Origin: Spodoptera frugiperda
Taxonomy: Eukaryota; Arthropoda; Insecta; Lepidoptera; Noctuidae
Direction of reading: 5' to 3'
NCBI RefSeq assembly: GCF_023101765.2
Contig: NC_064218.1
Coordinates: 4,650,001 to 4,714,000, forward strand
DNA: 64,000 nt
In this document: positions 27,101 through 34,631 of the stretch, in pieces
Position numbering within the stretch: the first letter of the stretch is position 1
How the letters are laid out: each line of letters opens with the position of its first letter
The notes under the pieces: generated by a model
What the model saw: the letters and a program-made list of their open reading frames with translations, nothing else
Told to the model about the DNA's origin: nothing
The model's database searches: none
Position numbers and translations under genes: made by a program

Positions 27101-30100
27101 GGTGCAGTATAGTTTCCAATTCTTTCTTTGGTATCTCGTCGAAGTGTAACTCAACAAATCTGTTTCTAAACGCCCTGGACAGCGCTTTACGTCCACCGTA
27201 CAATCCTGGAGGATTTTGGGTAGCGAACAACATGAAGTTGGGATCCGCTTTAACGACTTGTTGGGTTTCTGGTATGAACAATTCTCTATTGTCATCTAAG
27301 ACTCGATTTAGAGCCTCTAAAACGTCACTTGGAGCTAAATTAAGCTCGTCTAGGATAATCCAGTATCCTTTCCTCATGGCTTCGACTAGAACGCCTTCTT
27401 TGAAGACTAGTTTCCCATTGGAGTCTGTGGCGTAAGACCCAATGTACTCTTGAAGGTCAGTATGTTCGTGGTTATTTATTCTGACGCAATAATTTCCTGA
27501 TGCTTTAGCTATGTATGTGATGAGTGATGTTTTACCTACGGAGGTGTCTCCTTGCAACAAAATTGGTAATCGACCAAGGGAAATAATTCGAGCTATATCG
27601 CGAAGGTTCTTTCTAACTGTTGGGGTAAGGATGTATCCTTCTGGGATAGCTATTTCTAATTTGCCCTGAGGGATCCAGTGACCTTCGAAGAGCAAATAAT
27701 TTTGACCCTTGACTTGTGGTTCGGGAATGAGTTGGTTTGTAACTGTTTTCACATTCTTCTTGCCGATGACAGCCCTGAGAAAAAAGGAATACAAAATTTT
27801 TATTTATGAATTTTCATACATGTTTTGTACAAAAAAATAATATATTTACGTACTTGGCAATCATGGCTTCTACTTTTGGATGCGATGAACTGTCCAATTG
27901 GGTAAGGAAGGATAAGCAGAACGCTTCGTAAAGAGATCTGGATACCGTTCCACATCTTGCTTTGGCTGCAGCCGTTAGAGCTCTGCATAATGTCCTAAGA
28001 GAATAATGAGGAGTATTGCCTAAAAACAAAAATAAGTTTAGAAAAAGGACTTTAAGTGATATTTATCTATTTATCATTTGTTAAACTTCTTACCTGATCC
28101 ATCCACAAGACTCAATTTAGCTTCCTTCTTGATACTGGCGTAGAAATTGTATATAGCTTCCAAAACCCCGCCACCAAGATTCATGTGGTACAAATAGTCA
28201 CCAATGAGCAACATCAAGTCGTTGCGCTCATTCAACTCATCAATAAAGAACTCCGTAAACCGGTTCCTAAGACCGGCAGGCAAGTCCTTTTTACCCACAT
28301 CAGTTGCAGGGTTCATACAAGCGAATAGAGTGAAATTAGGATGCCGCTTTATGGGCACCTTATCCCCTTTTTCCAATAAATCAATGGTCTCACTTTTATC
28401 TTCCAGTAGCCCAGCTAAGCATTCCAAAATTTCTGCAGAAGCCAAATTGATTTCGTCCAGCAAAACCCAATGGCCTTCTTGCATCGCTTTGACTAGAGAC
28501 CCTTCGATAAAAGCGAAGGTCAACTTCGATGCTGCCTTAACCTGCTGTTCCAATTTCTGCAGCTTAACCCCAAGAGCTACCCACTCTTTCAGCTTATCCG
28601 ACTTCTCTATCGTCAGCCTGCCAACTGCCGCTTTCTGACTCTGCTTCATCAACGCCAATAAAGCAGTCCAATTTTCTGTGTCATAACAGGTTTCGATGTG
28701 GCCCAAAAACTTCTTGTTCTTGTCTACATTATAGTAATCACGGAAGAGCTCTTCAAAATAGAGCCTAATAGGCCGGATTACGTATTTTAGGTCGACGGGT
28801 TTGTACCCTCCGAGTAAATCAGCCGAGTCTGATTGTTGGTTCATGTTAATGACCACTAGTTTATTCCCGGTTTGTCTCGCTATGTACTGCACTGATGAAG
28901 TCTTGCCAGTACCCGTCTCACCAACCAGCAGGACAGGTTCATTGGAAGTCACGCAACAAGCGATCCGCTCAAGCAAGCAAGCTGACTGTCGCGTAAATGA
29001 AAACACAGTCTGTTTCGTATCAAAATCTATAGTTTCTAAGCTTTTCTCTACTCTTGGCACCTTCGACCTGCCCACTTCTAAGAAATTCGCAGTCAGTGAT
29101 ACGTTTGGCTTGTAATGTTTGCAGTAGAATTCTGACTTAGCTTCCACTATTCCGAGACATAAGCCAATTTTCTTGGACAATTCAAGTCTGTGTTCCGTTG
29201 AAGCCACGGAACAGGTGAAAATATCTAAAGCGTCCTGCAGGACTTTGAGTGCTGACTCAGGACTGGACACGTCGAAGCCGACTACTGCTCTAGAGCACCA
29301 CTTCAACAAGTCTCTCGTCGATATCAGTCTTGACCCTCGCATTAGAATTAAATTCTTTTCTTTATCGCTATCCACTACTTCAGTAGTTTGAAGGGATGTG
29401 TCATGACTGCCTACTGAGAACATCATGAATACTTCGATCATTCTAGAACATATCGTTGTAAGTGCCGGGTACAGAGCTTGTATAATCTCTGCAAGTTCAG
29501 ACCGTGATAAAGGCTCCACGTTTATTTGTGTCAAATGCTTTTGAAGCAATGTGCTAGAGTTGGAAATTTTCTTTTGGAACCCATAATTGGTTGTCAAAGT
29601 TCTAAAACAAAAGACGTGTGATAAAAATAATGAAAATGAACTTTAATTCTACAAGTATAGGGATTAGTTTGCCATCTTACCGTTGTGTGACGAATAGTTG
29701 AAAGCCTGGCGTTACTGGCAAGGAATCTCGATAGCCAGGAACGCATAGTGCGTTTCTTTCTAGAAGGGAACTGAGGGTCGACGCTACATCTAATGCTGCG
29801 CAGTCTATGTCCTCTAAGAGGAGCCAATGTCCATTTTGTACAGCCTAAAATAAACATGAAAATAGTTAAAGTAATTCTGTAATTCTTACACAACCTTTTC
29901 GATGCAGGCTAAGTAAATTATTGGGTAATGGAAATCCGTACATAAGTATTTACATTGACGCCACGCACACATCTGTTTAAACAACTTATTTAAAAAATTA
30001 CAGACATTAAGAAATAAGAATATTCATTAACAACATGAATAAATAAATGACATTATTACACTGTTACCTAATTTTCAAACACATGACATAATACAGGTAT

Positions 30101-33100
30101 AATTGTTTCAGCACTTTTAAGGAAAGCGTCCACAGGCCCGCTTCGTACGCATTCCGAATGACGTCATCAGTACGTATAGCATGTAGGCATTGCCGATGAT
30201 GCGGTCCGTACGATGCGGGCCTGTGGACGCGTACCTTTATACGTAACTGGAAAGAAGGAAGCTTTATGGCAGTGGATGTGACATTAGAAGAAACACAACA
30301 CCATAAAAGAATAATAAACATATTGTCAAAAAACCTACCTCAGTCAAAACACCAGGTCTCCACACAAATTCTCCAGGAATGTCAGTACATTGATGTGATC
30401 CTAATAACATACGGGAGTCCGTTTGGTCTCCGAGCTGCACCTTCTTGAAGGCCACACCCTTGCGGCCCGTGATAGCAGCCAAATGTTCCACGAGAGAAGT
30501 CTTTCCTGATCCTACTGGGCCCATAAGACTTAGGGCTTGTCCTATGAAGAAGAATTTGATAATAAGTTTATTTTATTTTTTTCCAAAATTTACAATGTGA
30601 TATGGGTGGGAGTTCTAAGTTAAGGCTGAGTACTATACTAATAACTAAAATAATAATGGGGTATTGAACCCCCAATTGAAAAATTAAAATAATTTAGAAA
30701 TGATATTTTTTTCTCACCAAATCATTATCAAACATATGAAAAAGTAATGAATTAATTAGCCAAGGTATATAAAATATAAAGCTACCGTTTGTCGTTTTTT
30801 TTTGTTTATACGACGCATACAACCTTTTATATCACATAAAGTATCAAGTTTGCCGTAGTTAAAAATAGCCATAATTTTTATTTATATATTATTTTTTTCA
30901 CGATAAAATTAGATGTAGTATCAGCCTTAACTTAAAGTCTCATGTCGCATTGTATATATGAGGAGAATCTCTACCATTTAAATAAGAACTATTGTTAATC
31001 CTCTTACCTGAAGCAACAGCCAAAGCTAAACTCCTGAGATTATTGACTGTAGATTTCACTGGAACTAAATTTCCTTTTTGGACGTTATCTTTCTCAAAAA
31101 TAGGTAAAAGTATACCGTCAATGTTTACCACATTGGGGCTTAGATCATCTTTCACTATTTCATCCATAGTATGGACCGGGTCCATAACGCCTTTTTCTAG
31201 AATTTCATGACACTCATATTCTTGAACTAACATTTTAACGGAGAATACCATCTGTTGTGTGTCTGTCATGTTTGCTAGGATTGCCATGCATTCCCGTATC
31301 ATCCTGTTGGTTGTAAGAAATAAGGAATTACAAAAAGAACATTTAAGACTGAATTTGTTTAGTGCTCAGTTGAGAAAGAGGTATGAAGTAACAATACTTA
31401 ATCTTTTTGTACAAACCACCAAGTGCCACTAAAAAAACTACCAAATCTGTAATTATAATCTTTCATTTGACTGCATGCTTGCACAGTGGCTCATTTAAAA
31501 CAACTTCTTTATGTGATTCAAAACTATGGTTGCAGGTCCGAGTGCGACGCATACGTGAAATTATGTATTTGTAGATGCACCCACAATATAGAAGAGAATA
31601 GTAGTGTGGAACCACCGTTTTATATATATAAAAAAAAAAAAAAACAATTAGAAAAACCTACCATCGCACATCCGCCCGTCCATGATTACCGTACGTCCCA
31701 ATAAACTTAGTCCAATCCCATTTTGCAGACATTTCATTTGGTAATTTTTTAAGCAATGTATAGCAGCATGTAATGACTTGCTTTTCAGCAATTTTTTGCC
31801 CATAGTCAAGCAATCTCCGCTTCTTTGGAGCCACATTATAGGAGTCTTCATGATGGCTAAATACTTCAAATGGAGGTACAGGATTGACTTCAAAATATTT
31901 CAATGCATATCTAAAATGGAAAAAGTGTTAAATCTTCTTTTTATCTCTATTTTTGACTTACCATAAAAATCGATTTGTGTAGAAACTATTCGTCAATGTC
32001 ACGCCTTTTAACCCCGAAGGGATAGGTAGAGGTGTACATTACGGCACGTAATACCGCTATACAATGAACACCCACTTTTCACCAATTGTGTAATAAGTCC
32101 CATGTAATAGGGGGTGAGCCTGTAGCACATATGGGCAGTATAATTACAGACTCAGTGCTACTACTGAGAAATTTTCGAGAAACCGAAATAAACCTAGTTA
32201 TATATTGCCCGACCCGGGAATCGAACCCGAGACCCCTTGCCTAGCAGTCGCACTAGCAACCACTCGTCCAACGAGGCAGTCTTAGAACAACAAGGCAGAA
32301 AATTCAAAGTATAAAAATCAATTTGTGTAGAAACTATTCTTTCAACAAAAAAGTTCTTCATCAGTACTCATAACCAGGAGTAGGCAAAGCTAAGAATAGA
32401 TATTGATTTTAGAACTGTCTACCACTCACAGACTGAATATTTTATCAAAACCAGGCTCGCCTCAAGCCATATCGAGGTTAATAGCATTACACAACAACTG
32501 CATAGCATTTTGCATCTTTAATAACTAATTTTGTTGCCTGCTTTGTCGGCACGACTTCTAGCAAGGCATCTCTGGTAGTCTGGTTAAATTATCAGGAGCC
32601 TTATTACGCGTTTGCTTTACGTTTAACGAAATTGAAACAAGAGCGCGAACGGCCAATCACAGCGCCGAACGAAGCAACATTTCGATCTCGAAACGTAAAA
32701 AAACTTGTACTAATCCAGGCAAAGCACCCATTATTCGAGATTTTCGTCTCACCCAGTGTTTGGTAATAGGCTCAGCTACTATATGGGTATAATAGTGTGT
32801 GTATGTGTATTGTATAACATTATGTACTCCAGTACCAGGTGTACTGGTACTGCCAAGTCGCTCAATGACACTATGTAGAGTATAATTATAGTAAATTCAC
32901 AGATAATTTTATTGATTAATATTATAAATAGTTATAAAATAAACATTTTTGTTCACTTACTGTAGAATGTCAGGATGATCACTCAATGCAGCTAGTATAA
33001 TTGAATATTCTAAGTGACAATTCTTTTCCGAGTCACTATATGTTTCACTATTAATGTTAGAAAATACAGGTTTTAGCGGTATCTTAGCAGACACCAATGC

Positions 33101-34631
33101 AAGAAGTATACTGGATAAGTACTTCTTGAATAGTTTTGCATCATCGATTTTAAGAATATATTCTGATAGCTGTGTGACGGCATTTTTAATATCAAAAGTG
33201 TTGGAACTTATTGATTCCTGGAAAAAAAAAAAGAAAATCACATTTTAAATTTGGAAGAAAATAAGTTTTCTGATTTGAATGTCTTTGTAAGTAGAAGAAT
33301 TTTGTAATGGTATGTTGCAATCGTACAATATTACATAAATCAGCATTTTTATGCATACTTTAGACTAATTAAATCAGTATATTATTAGAGGCCATGGCAT
33401 TTGGTCCCTCGCTCCTTTATATTTATATTATTTGGTCCAGTTAATTAACTATTTTTATAAAAAAAATATGATTCATTGGTGTGATTAGAACCTACTTTTT
33501 TATTTAAAATATCCAAACGACATTGAGTTCCAGTTTAATAATAAAAAATGTGACAAGAACTGCAACGCACATTGCAAACACATTATCCAAACAAAGACTT
33601 TACACCTACATGATATCAAGGCTATTTTATTATGTCATCACTTTTTAAATAGACAGTTCCTCGTCATAAAGTACAGTCATCCAAATTATTTGGTATCCAG
33701 GTACGAAAATGGAATTAATAAATAAATATATTGTTATGCAATAAAGTATTGAGTATTGAGTATTGAAAATAAAGATTAATGAAGTACAGGGACAGTAGCT
33801 ATTGTTGTACTTAATTTTATGTTTTTTTAATGAAGCCATTATTTGTCTAACTATTGGTTTGCTAAGTAGGCGACCCATAGTTACGGTCTCTGTACTGAAT
33901 CTATATCTTAATTTTTTTACCTGTATACCAAATGACTTGGCTGACTGTACATATATTAAGGAGATGATTATATTTTACAGTATGAAAAGAAGTTTGAAGA
34001 AATTAATTAGATTTTTTGTATAATGACATTGCATATGTGGCAAAAAGCTCATTGATGATGCTGGAATTTCATTTAAATTTAAATATTTTTCAAAACTTAT
34101 TTTCTATTTTATAAATAGTTTTAGTTAATGTATGTACTGAAATCTTCTGGTACAAGATTATATATACTATATTGGGTCTTAAATATTTTGTAATATTGGG
34201 AAATAATTGGATAATTGGAAAATGTGCATTTATTTCTCATACAAAGATTTACTGTCTATAGTCTGTCAATAGCTATAGATATAATGGAGGGTGGCCACAC
34301 CCTCGTACTTGAGGGGTCCTTTGTCTCTGAACATATCAAGAGTACACCCACATGATACCTTTTTAAAATTTTCGCAATGTGGTGAAAAAATATTAAATTT
34401 TTATTAGAAAATATATTTTAAAATTATCAGACATATTTAAGGTAACACAAAGAGGTAGAATAATGCATATATATTTTCGCTATAATTTGTTATTGGCTAA
34501 AACAATATAAATACTGTAAAAACAATTATTTCACTACTAACCTGCAGTTCCTCACACAATTTTGTTAATTCTGGGGTTTTTGTTTCAGCGCCTACCGCTT
34601 TGAGTGCCATCAACATATTGCACACCGACAT
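830..34631 (-). CDS. MDN1: Midasin, AAA ATPase of 60S ribosome assembly (whole gene, 41 coding exons)
   Basis: Midasin (yeast Rea1/Mdn1) is the dynein-like AAA ATPase that pulls assembly factors off pre-60S particles in the nucleolus and nucleoplasm. I joined 41 exons by consensus GT/AG sites with matching phases. They give about 5,386 aa, against about 5,600 in human and 4,900 in yeast from family knowledge. Six AAA modules (Walker A sites in exons 5, 7, 9, 9, 9 and 10), a helical linker, an acidic low-complexity region and a C-terminal MIDAS (DDSSSM) occur in the family order. The start at 34631 (MSVCNMLM) is chosen because the upstream in-frame ATG at 34688 would add only unconserved residues. 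One base too many in exon 21 breaks the frame, as described there. Introns carry many repeats but exons are clean. Parts are listed below. Confidence 0.95.
1075..1198. mobile_element. Palindromic MITE, family M1 copy 1
   Basis: Ends 'ggacttagta' and 'tactaagtcc' are inverted. The interior has the family pattern: a TTTACG-rich arm, cgaaacgaga, a centre of 'aaccaatcag', then the inverse. It lies in MDN1 intron 40. The other copies are near 3859, 4037, 4347, 32598, 39028 and 44759. Confidence 0.8.
2540..2690. repeat. Dispersed repeat fragment in intron 38
   Basis: Contains 'ggcggcgattgcttacatca' followed by a 'ggtgatccgtcggctcgt' stretch. This resembles the 'cctgatggtaagtgatgatg' repeat at 37215-37325 in opposite orientation. 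Probably the end of an old retroelement; no coding capacity. Confidence 0.45.
3509..9775 (-). CDS. MDN1: MDN1 exons 27-37: acidic D/E-rich region
   Basis: Exons are 9646-9775, 9389-9518, 9216-9294, 8570-8798, 7777-7875, 7145-7336, 6629-6985, 6090-6267, 5558-5706, 4807-4932 and 3509-3696. Conserved anchors are GFCKPSDLD, GLGEGEGQKDVSERIENQ, KLDQQIWGSEDEEE, TDPYHGNQQPLPEPE and KPGQTDQERTLG. Between them the protein is almost all Glu, Asp, Lys and Gln. This is the flexible acidic tether that lets the MIDAS domain swing onto the AAA ring. Exon 36 uses the acceptor GTGCAG|GCG at 4932 because it alone keeps phase. Its donor, CAG|GTTATT, is weak. Confidence 0.85.
3849..4208. repeat. 180 bp tandem duplication carrying two M1 MITEs
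   Basis: 'tgatctgtacccttaattcg' occurs at 3849 and again at 4029. Each copy ends in 'agccctctgttagaaaacaa', so both the MITE (about 3859-3994 and 4039-4175) and its flanks were duplicated with a period of 180 bp. The MITE centres differ clearly, so the duplication is not very recent. MDN1 intron 36. Confidence 0.85.
4347..4593. mobile_element. M1 MITE copy 4, interrupted by a second MITE
   Basis: The outer element runs from 'ccttagtatt' to 'tactaaggg'. It has the family arms 'tttgctttacgtttaaagta' and 'ccaatcagagcgccgattac'. Its right arm is split at 4455-4564 by another inverted-repeat element, listed separately. Confidence 0.85.
4455..4564. mobile_element. Nested 110 bp MITE with 17 bp terminal inverted repeats
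   Basis: The element starts CCCTTTATAAGGCAAAG and ends CTTTGCCTTATAAAGGG, perfectly inverted. By comparison with the uninterrupted M1 copy at 39028, the target was 'actttaaacg', and TTA is present on both sides. The CCC...GGG ends and near-TTAA target resemble piggyBac-type elements, with one A lost on the left (inference). Confidence 0.8.
5886..6055 (+). repeat. Dispersed repeat A copy, plus orientation
   Basis: Carries 'actgactaaaaaccacccc', 'ctactcctgcttttcgagtc' and 'ggtaaacccgcaaggcagtc', then a GC-rich tail. The same repeat is at 11660, 15186, 15546, 35640-36150, 40340, 43860 and 44490. Lies in MDN1 intron 34. It looks like the end of a retroelement or a SINE. Confidence 0.7.
7400..7565 (+). 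repeat. Dispersed repeat C
   Basis: Contains 'acggctggaccgatttggct' and ends 'ttgccagatcagctag'. The reverse complement of the same element is at 52942-53125 in the Src42A intron. No coding potential. Lies in MDN1 intron 31. Confidence 0.7.
7982..8057. repeat. Imperfect hairpin in intron 30
   Basis: Outer arms 'catgtttaaac' (7982-7992) and 'gtttaaacatg' (8047-8057) are inverted. Inner arms 'agcggcgg' (7998-8005) and 'ccgccgct' (8023-8030) also pair. The local GC content is far above the surrounding intron. Confidence 0.65.
8172..8305. repeat. Repeat D, copy 1
   Basis: Shares an ordered set of blocks with 8884-9010: caatttxxagacgctxtcaag, then cactac, then agcacgatatttaag. The two copies are diverged and in direct orientation, one on each side of MDN1 exon 30. 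Confidence 0.6.
8884..9010. repeat. Repeat D, copy 2
   Basis: Second diverged copy of the element at 8172-8305, same orientation, in MDN1 intron 29. The strongest shared block is 'agcacgatatttaag'. Family unknown. Confidence 0.6.
9890..14547 (-). CDS. MDN1: MDN1 exons 22-26: distal linker
   Basis: Exons are 14374-14547, 12401-12601, 11886-12100, 11291-11453 and 9890-11022. Phases are 0, 0, 2, 0 and 2. Exon 26 (1,133 bases) is fully open although it has no ATG in its first 390 bases. Intron 22 (12602-14373, 1.8 kb) is the longest in this part and contains a SINE fragment at 12828-12970. I saw no extra exon in it, but a short diverged exon could be missed because both sides are phase 0. Confidence 0.82.
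11660..11800 (+). repeat. Dispersed repeat A copy
   Basis: Starts at a T and G run ('ttttttgaggggggaaaat'), then 'catccaatgacttctc' and 'ctgactaaaaaccacccc', ending near 'ggtaaatccgctaggtac'. MDN1 intron 24. Confidence 0.7.
12602..14373. other. Long intron 22 of MDN1
   Basis: A 1.8 kb very AT-rich stretch. Apart from the SINE fragment near its start I see no exon, RNA gene or element. Small A/T runs are common. A short cluster of 'cgtac' words at about 14185-14215 is the only other local structure. Confidence 0.6.
12828..12970 (+). repeat. tRNA-derived SINE fragment, family 2
   Basis: The head 'ggttgacgcggtggctgggc' is the A-box part of the family seen intact at 19760-19917. The tail 'acacaggagaaaattctagtgtg' is also shared, here altered. 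The B box is lost. Inside MDN1 intron 22. Confidence 0.6.
14900..15118 (-). CDS. MDN1: MDN1 exon 21, with a one-base frameshift
   Basis: The exon should read DELLAVLWNTYNYYAQFSAQ and then continue with VAAHIKEKRAPIEKKL and WDRDLSYWSVKD, both typical of midasin. These two parts are in different frames. The exon is 219 bases where 218 is needed. The switch occurs at an AAA run on the coding strand (plus 15059-15061, ttt). Read as given, the frame stops at TAA 15042-15044 after about 3,770 codons. Both flanking splice sites are normal and the downstream exons are intact. A sequencing or assembly indel is therefore likelier than a dead gene, but a real broken allele is possible. Confidence 0.85.
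15186..15360 (-). repeat. Dispersed repeat A copy, minus orientation
   Basis: Reads 'tccggagctgcg' through 'ggtggtttttggtcagtaag' to a 'ccaccccctcaaaaaaag' end. It is the reverse complement of the copies at 5886 and 11660. It shares MDN1 intron 20 with an opposite copy at 15546-15716. Confidence 0.7.
15546..15716 (+). repeat. Dispersed repeat A copy, plus orientation
   Basis: Contains 'aaaatcatccattgacttct', 'ctgactaaataccacccc' and 'cccgataaacccggtaggca'. It faces the copy at 15186-15360, about 190 bp away, so the intron RNA could fold into a long stem. Confidence 0.7.
15782..23574 (-). CDS. MDN1: MDN1 exons 11-20: linker (stalk) region
   Basis: Exons: 21939-23574, 21372-21586, 20826-20958, 19984-20599, 19127-19629, 18442-18618, 17551-17969, 16880-17016, 16360-16586 and 15782-15996. 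Every donor and acceptor is GT/AG and each phase fits the next. The translation is helical and poor in motifs, as expected of the long linker that joins the AAA ring to the MIDAS tail. Exon 13 (20826-20958) is short and begins with the split Glu codon before SRHLLAYEAVS. Introns hold SINEs (17108-17408 and 19760-19917) and a hairpin element (18698-18842). Confidence 0.88.
17108..17408 (-). repeat. tRNA-derived SINE, family 1
   Basis: On the minus strand the head has a perfect A box TGGCCGAGTGG (17387-17397) and B box GGTTCGATTCC (17343-17353), as in Pol III SINEs with a Leu/Ser-like tRNA head. The body runs to 'cgtcatatcgtcacgcc'. About 300 bp, in MDN1 intron 17. Related copies lie at 31993-32282 and 45645-45895. 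Confidence 0.8.
18340..18430. repeat. Dispersed repeat fragment
   Basis: 'ccgaaacaccagaggcgtta' followed by 'caagtgcgttaccgg'. A second diverged copy is at about 41045-41090. Probably an old retroelement end, in MDN1 intron 16. Confidence 0.5.
18698..18842. mobile_element. 145 bp MITE
   Basis: The termini TAGTGCGCGCGGAACTAGTT and the inverse of TAGTACGCGCGGAACTAGTT differ at one position. The interior has no coding potential. MDN1 intron 15. Flanking TA bases are compatible with a TA target, but this is not decisive. Confidence 0.8.
19760..19917 (-). repeat. tRNA-derived SINE, family 2
   Basis: On the minus strand: head 'ggttgacgcggtgactggg', then B box GGTTCGATCC (plus 19853-19862), body 'gggcaacttgttgcttcg' and a 3' part 'cctagtgtgagacaag'. 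Related copies are at 12828-12970 and 38505-38650. MDN1 intron 14. Confidence 0.75.
23659..25396 (-). CDS. MDN1: MDN1 exon 10: rest of AAA5 and AAA6
   Basis: The exon begins DITDLFGTDLP, completing AAA5, with Walker B DWILLDELNLAP and the finger motif FLNRFTQV. AAA6 has Walker A GPSATGKS at 24524-24547. Its Walker B strand reads SWLLLDNVNLTS, with Asn where the catalytic Glu is expected. The sixth site probably binds rather than hydrolyses nucleotide (inference). The arginine finger appears as MRNRGVEISLL. A 1,738 base exon with phase 1 out. Confidence 0.94.
25479..27774 (-). CDS. MDN1: MDN1 exon 9: AAA3, AAA4 and start of AAA5
   Basis: A single 2,296 base exon, the largest in the gene. Walker A loops are GDTSVGKT at 27528-27551 (AAA3), GETGCGKT at 26592-26615 (AAA4) and GNPGVGKT at 25548-25571 (AAA5). 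Walker B strands are YWIILDELNLAP (AAA3) and NMFLADEISLADD (AAA4). Arginine-finger motifs FRNRFVEL and LRNRFTEI follow. The exon ends inside AAA5 after NLSDQT at a GTGAGT donor. All three ATP sites look functional. Confidence 0.95.
27854..29601 (-). CDS. MDN1: MDN1 exons 7-8: AAA2 module
   Basis: Exon 7 is 28094-29601 and exon 8 is 27854-28019. Walker A GETGTGKT is at 28899-28922. Walker B is HWVLLDEINLAS, followed by the sensor stretch NFTLFACMNPATDVGKK and the arginine-finger region LRNRFTEF. The motifs are intact, so this module should bind and hydrolyse ATP. The exon 8 donor is taken as GCCAA|GTACGT because it restores a lysine codon with exon 9. The neighbouring GTAAAT site would not keep phase. 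Confidence 0.93.
29681..30541 (-). CDS. MDN1: MDN1 exons 5-6: AAA1 module
   Basis: Exon 5 (30339-30541) opens with QALSLMGPVGSGKTSLVE. The Walker A loop GPVGSGKT is at 30498-30521. Exon 6 (29681-29844) carries the Walker B-like strand HWLLLEDID, then a sensor region ending LFVTQR. In AAA1 the usual DE pair reads ED, so hydrolysis at this site may be weak; that is an inference. Intron 5 (29845-30338) contains a hairpin element at 30113-30243. Confidence 0.9.
30113..30243. mobile_element. 130 bp hairpin MITE
   Basis: The perfect inverted arms GCGTCCACAGGCCCGC (30126-30141) and its complement (30215-30230) are extended by 'taagga'/'tacctta'-like ends. It is GC-rich against an AT-rich intron. 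It sits in MDN1 intron 5. Confidence 0.8.
31008..34631 (-). CDS. MDN1: MDN1 exons 1-4: N-terminal domain
   Basis: Exon 1 is 34542-34631 (30 codons), exon 2 is 32961-33217, exon 3 is 31662-31910 and exon 4 is 31008-31303. Phases join as 0, 2, 2 and 1. These form the poorly conserved N-terminal region that precedes AAA1. Exon 4 ends just before the first Walker A loop, in 'LALAVASG', and the glycine codon is split by intron 4. No catalytic motif lies here. Introns 1 and 2 are large (1.3 and 1.05 kb). Intron 2 contains a SINE and a MITE. Confidence 0.85.
31993..32282 (-). repeat. tRNA-derived SINE, family 1, second copy
   Basis: Same layout as 17108-17408: 'gggaatcgaacccgagaccc' (B box inverse), then 'caaccactcgtccaacgagg' (A box inverse with one change). 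MDN1 intron 2. Confidence 0.78.
32598..32717. mobile_element. M1 MITE copy 5
   Basis: 'tttgctttacgtttaacgaa' at the left and 'aaacttgtactaatcc' at the right. The centre 'ggccaatcacagcgccgaac' is shortened compared with other copies. MDN1 intron 2. Confidence 0.75.
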
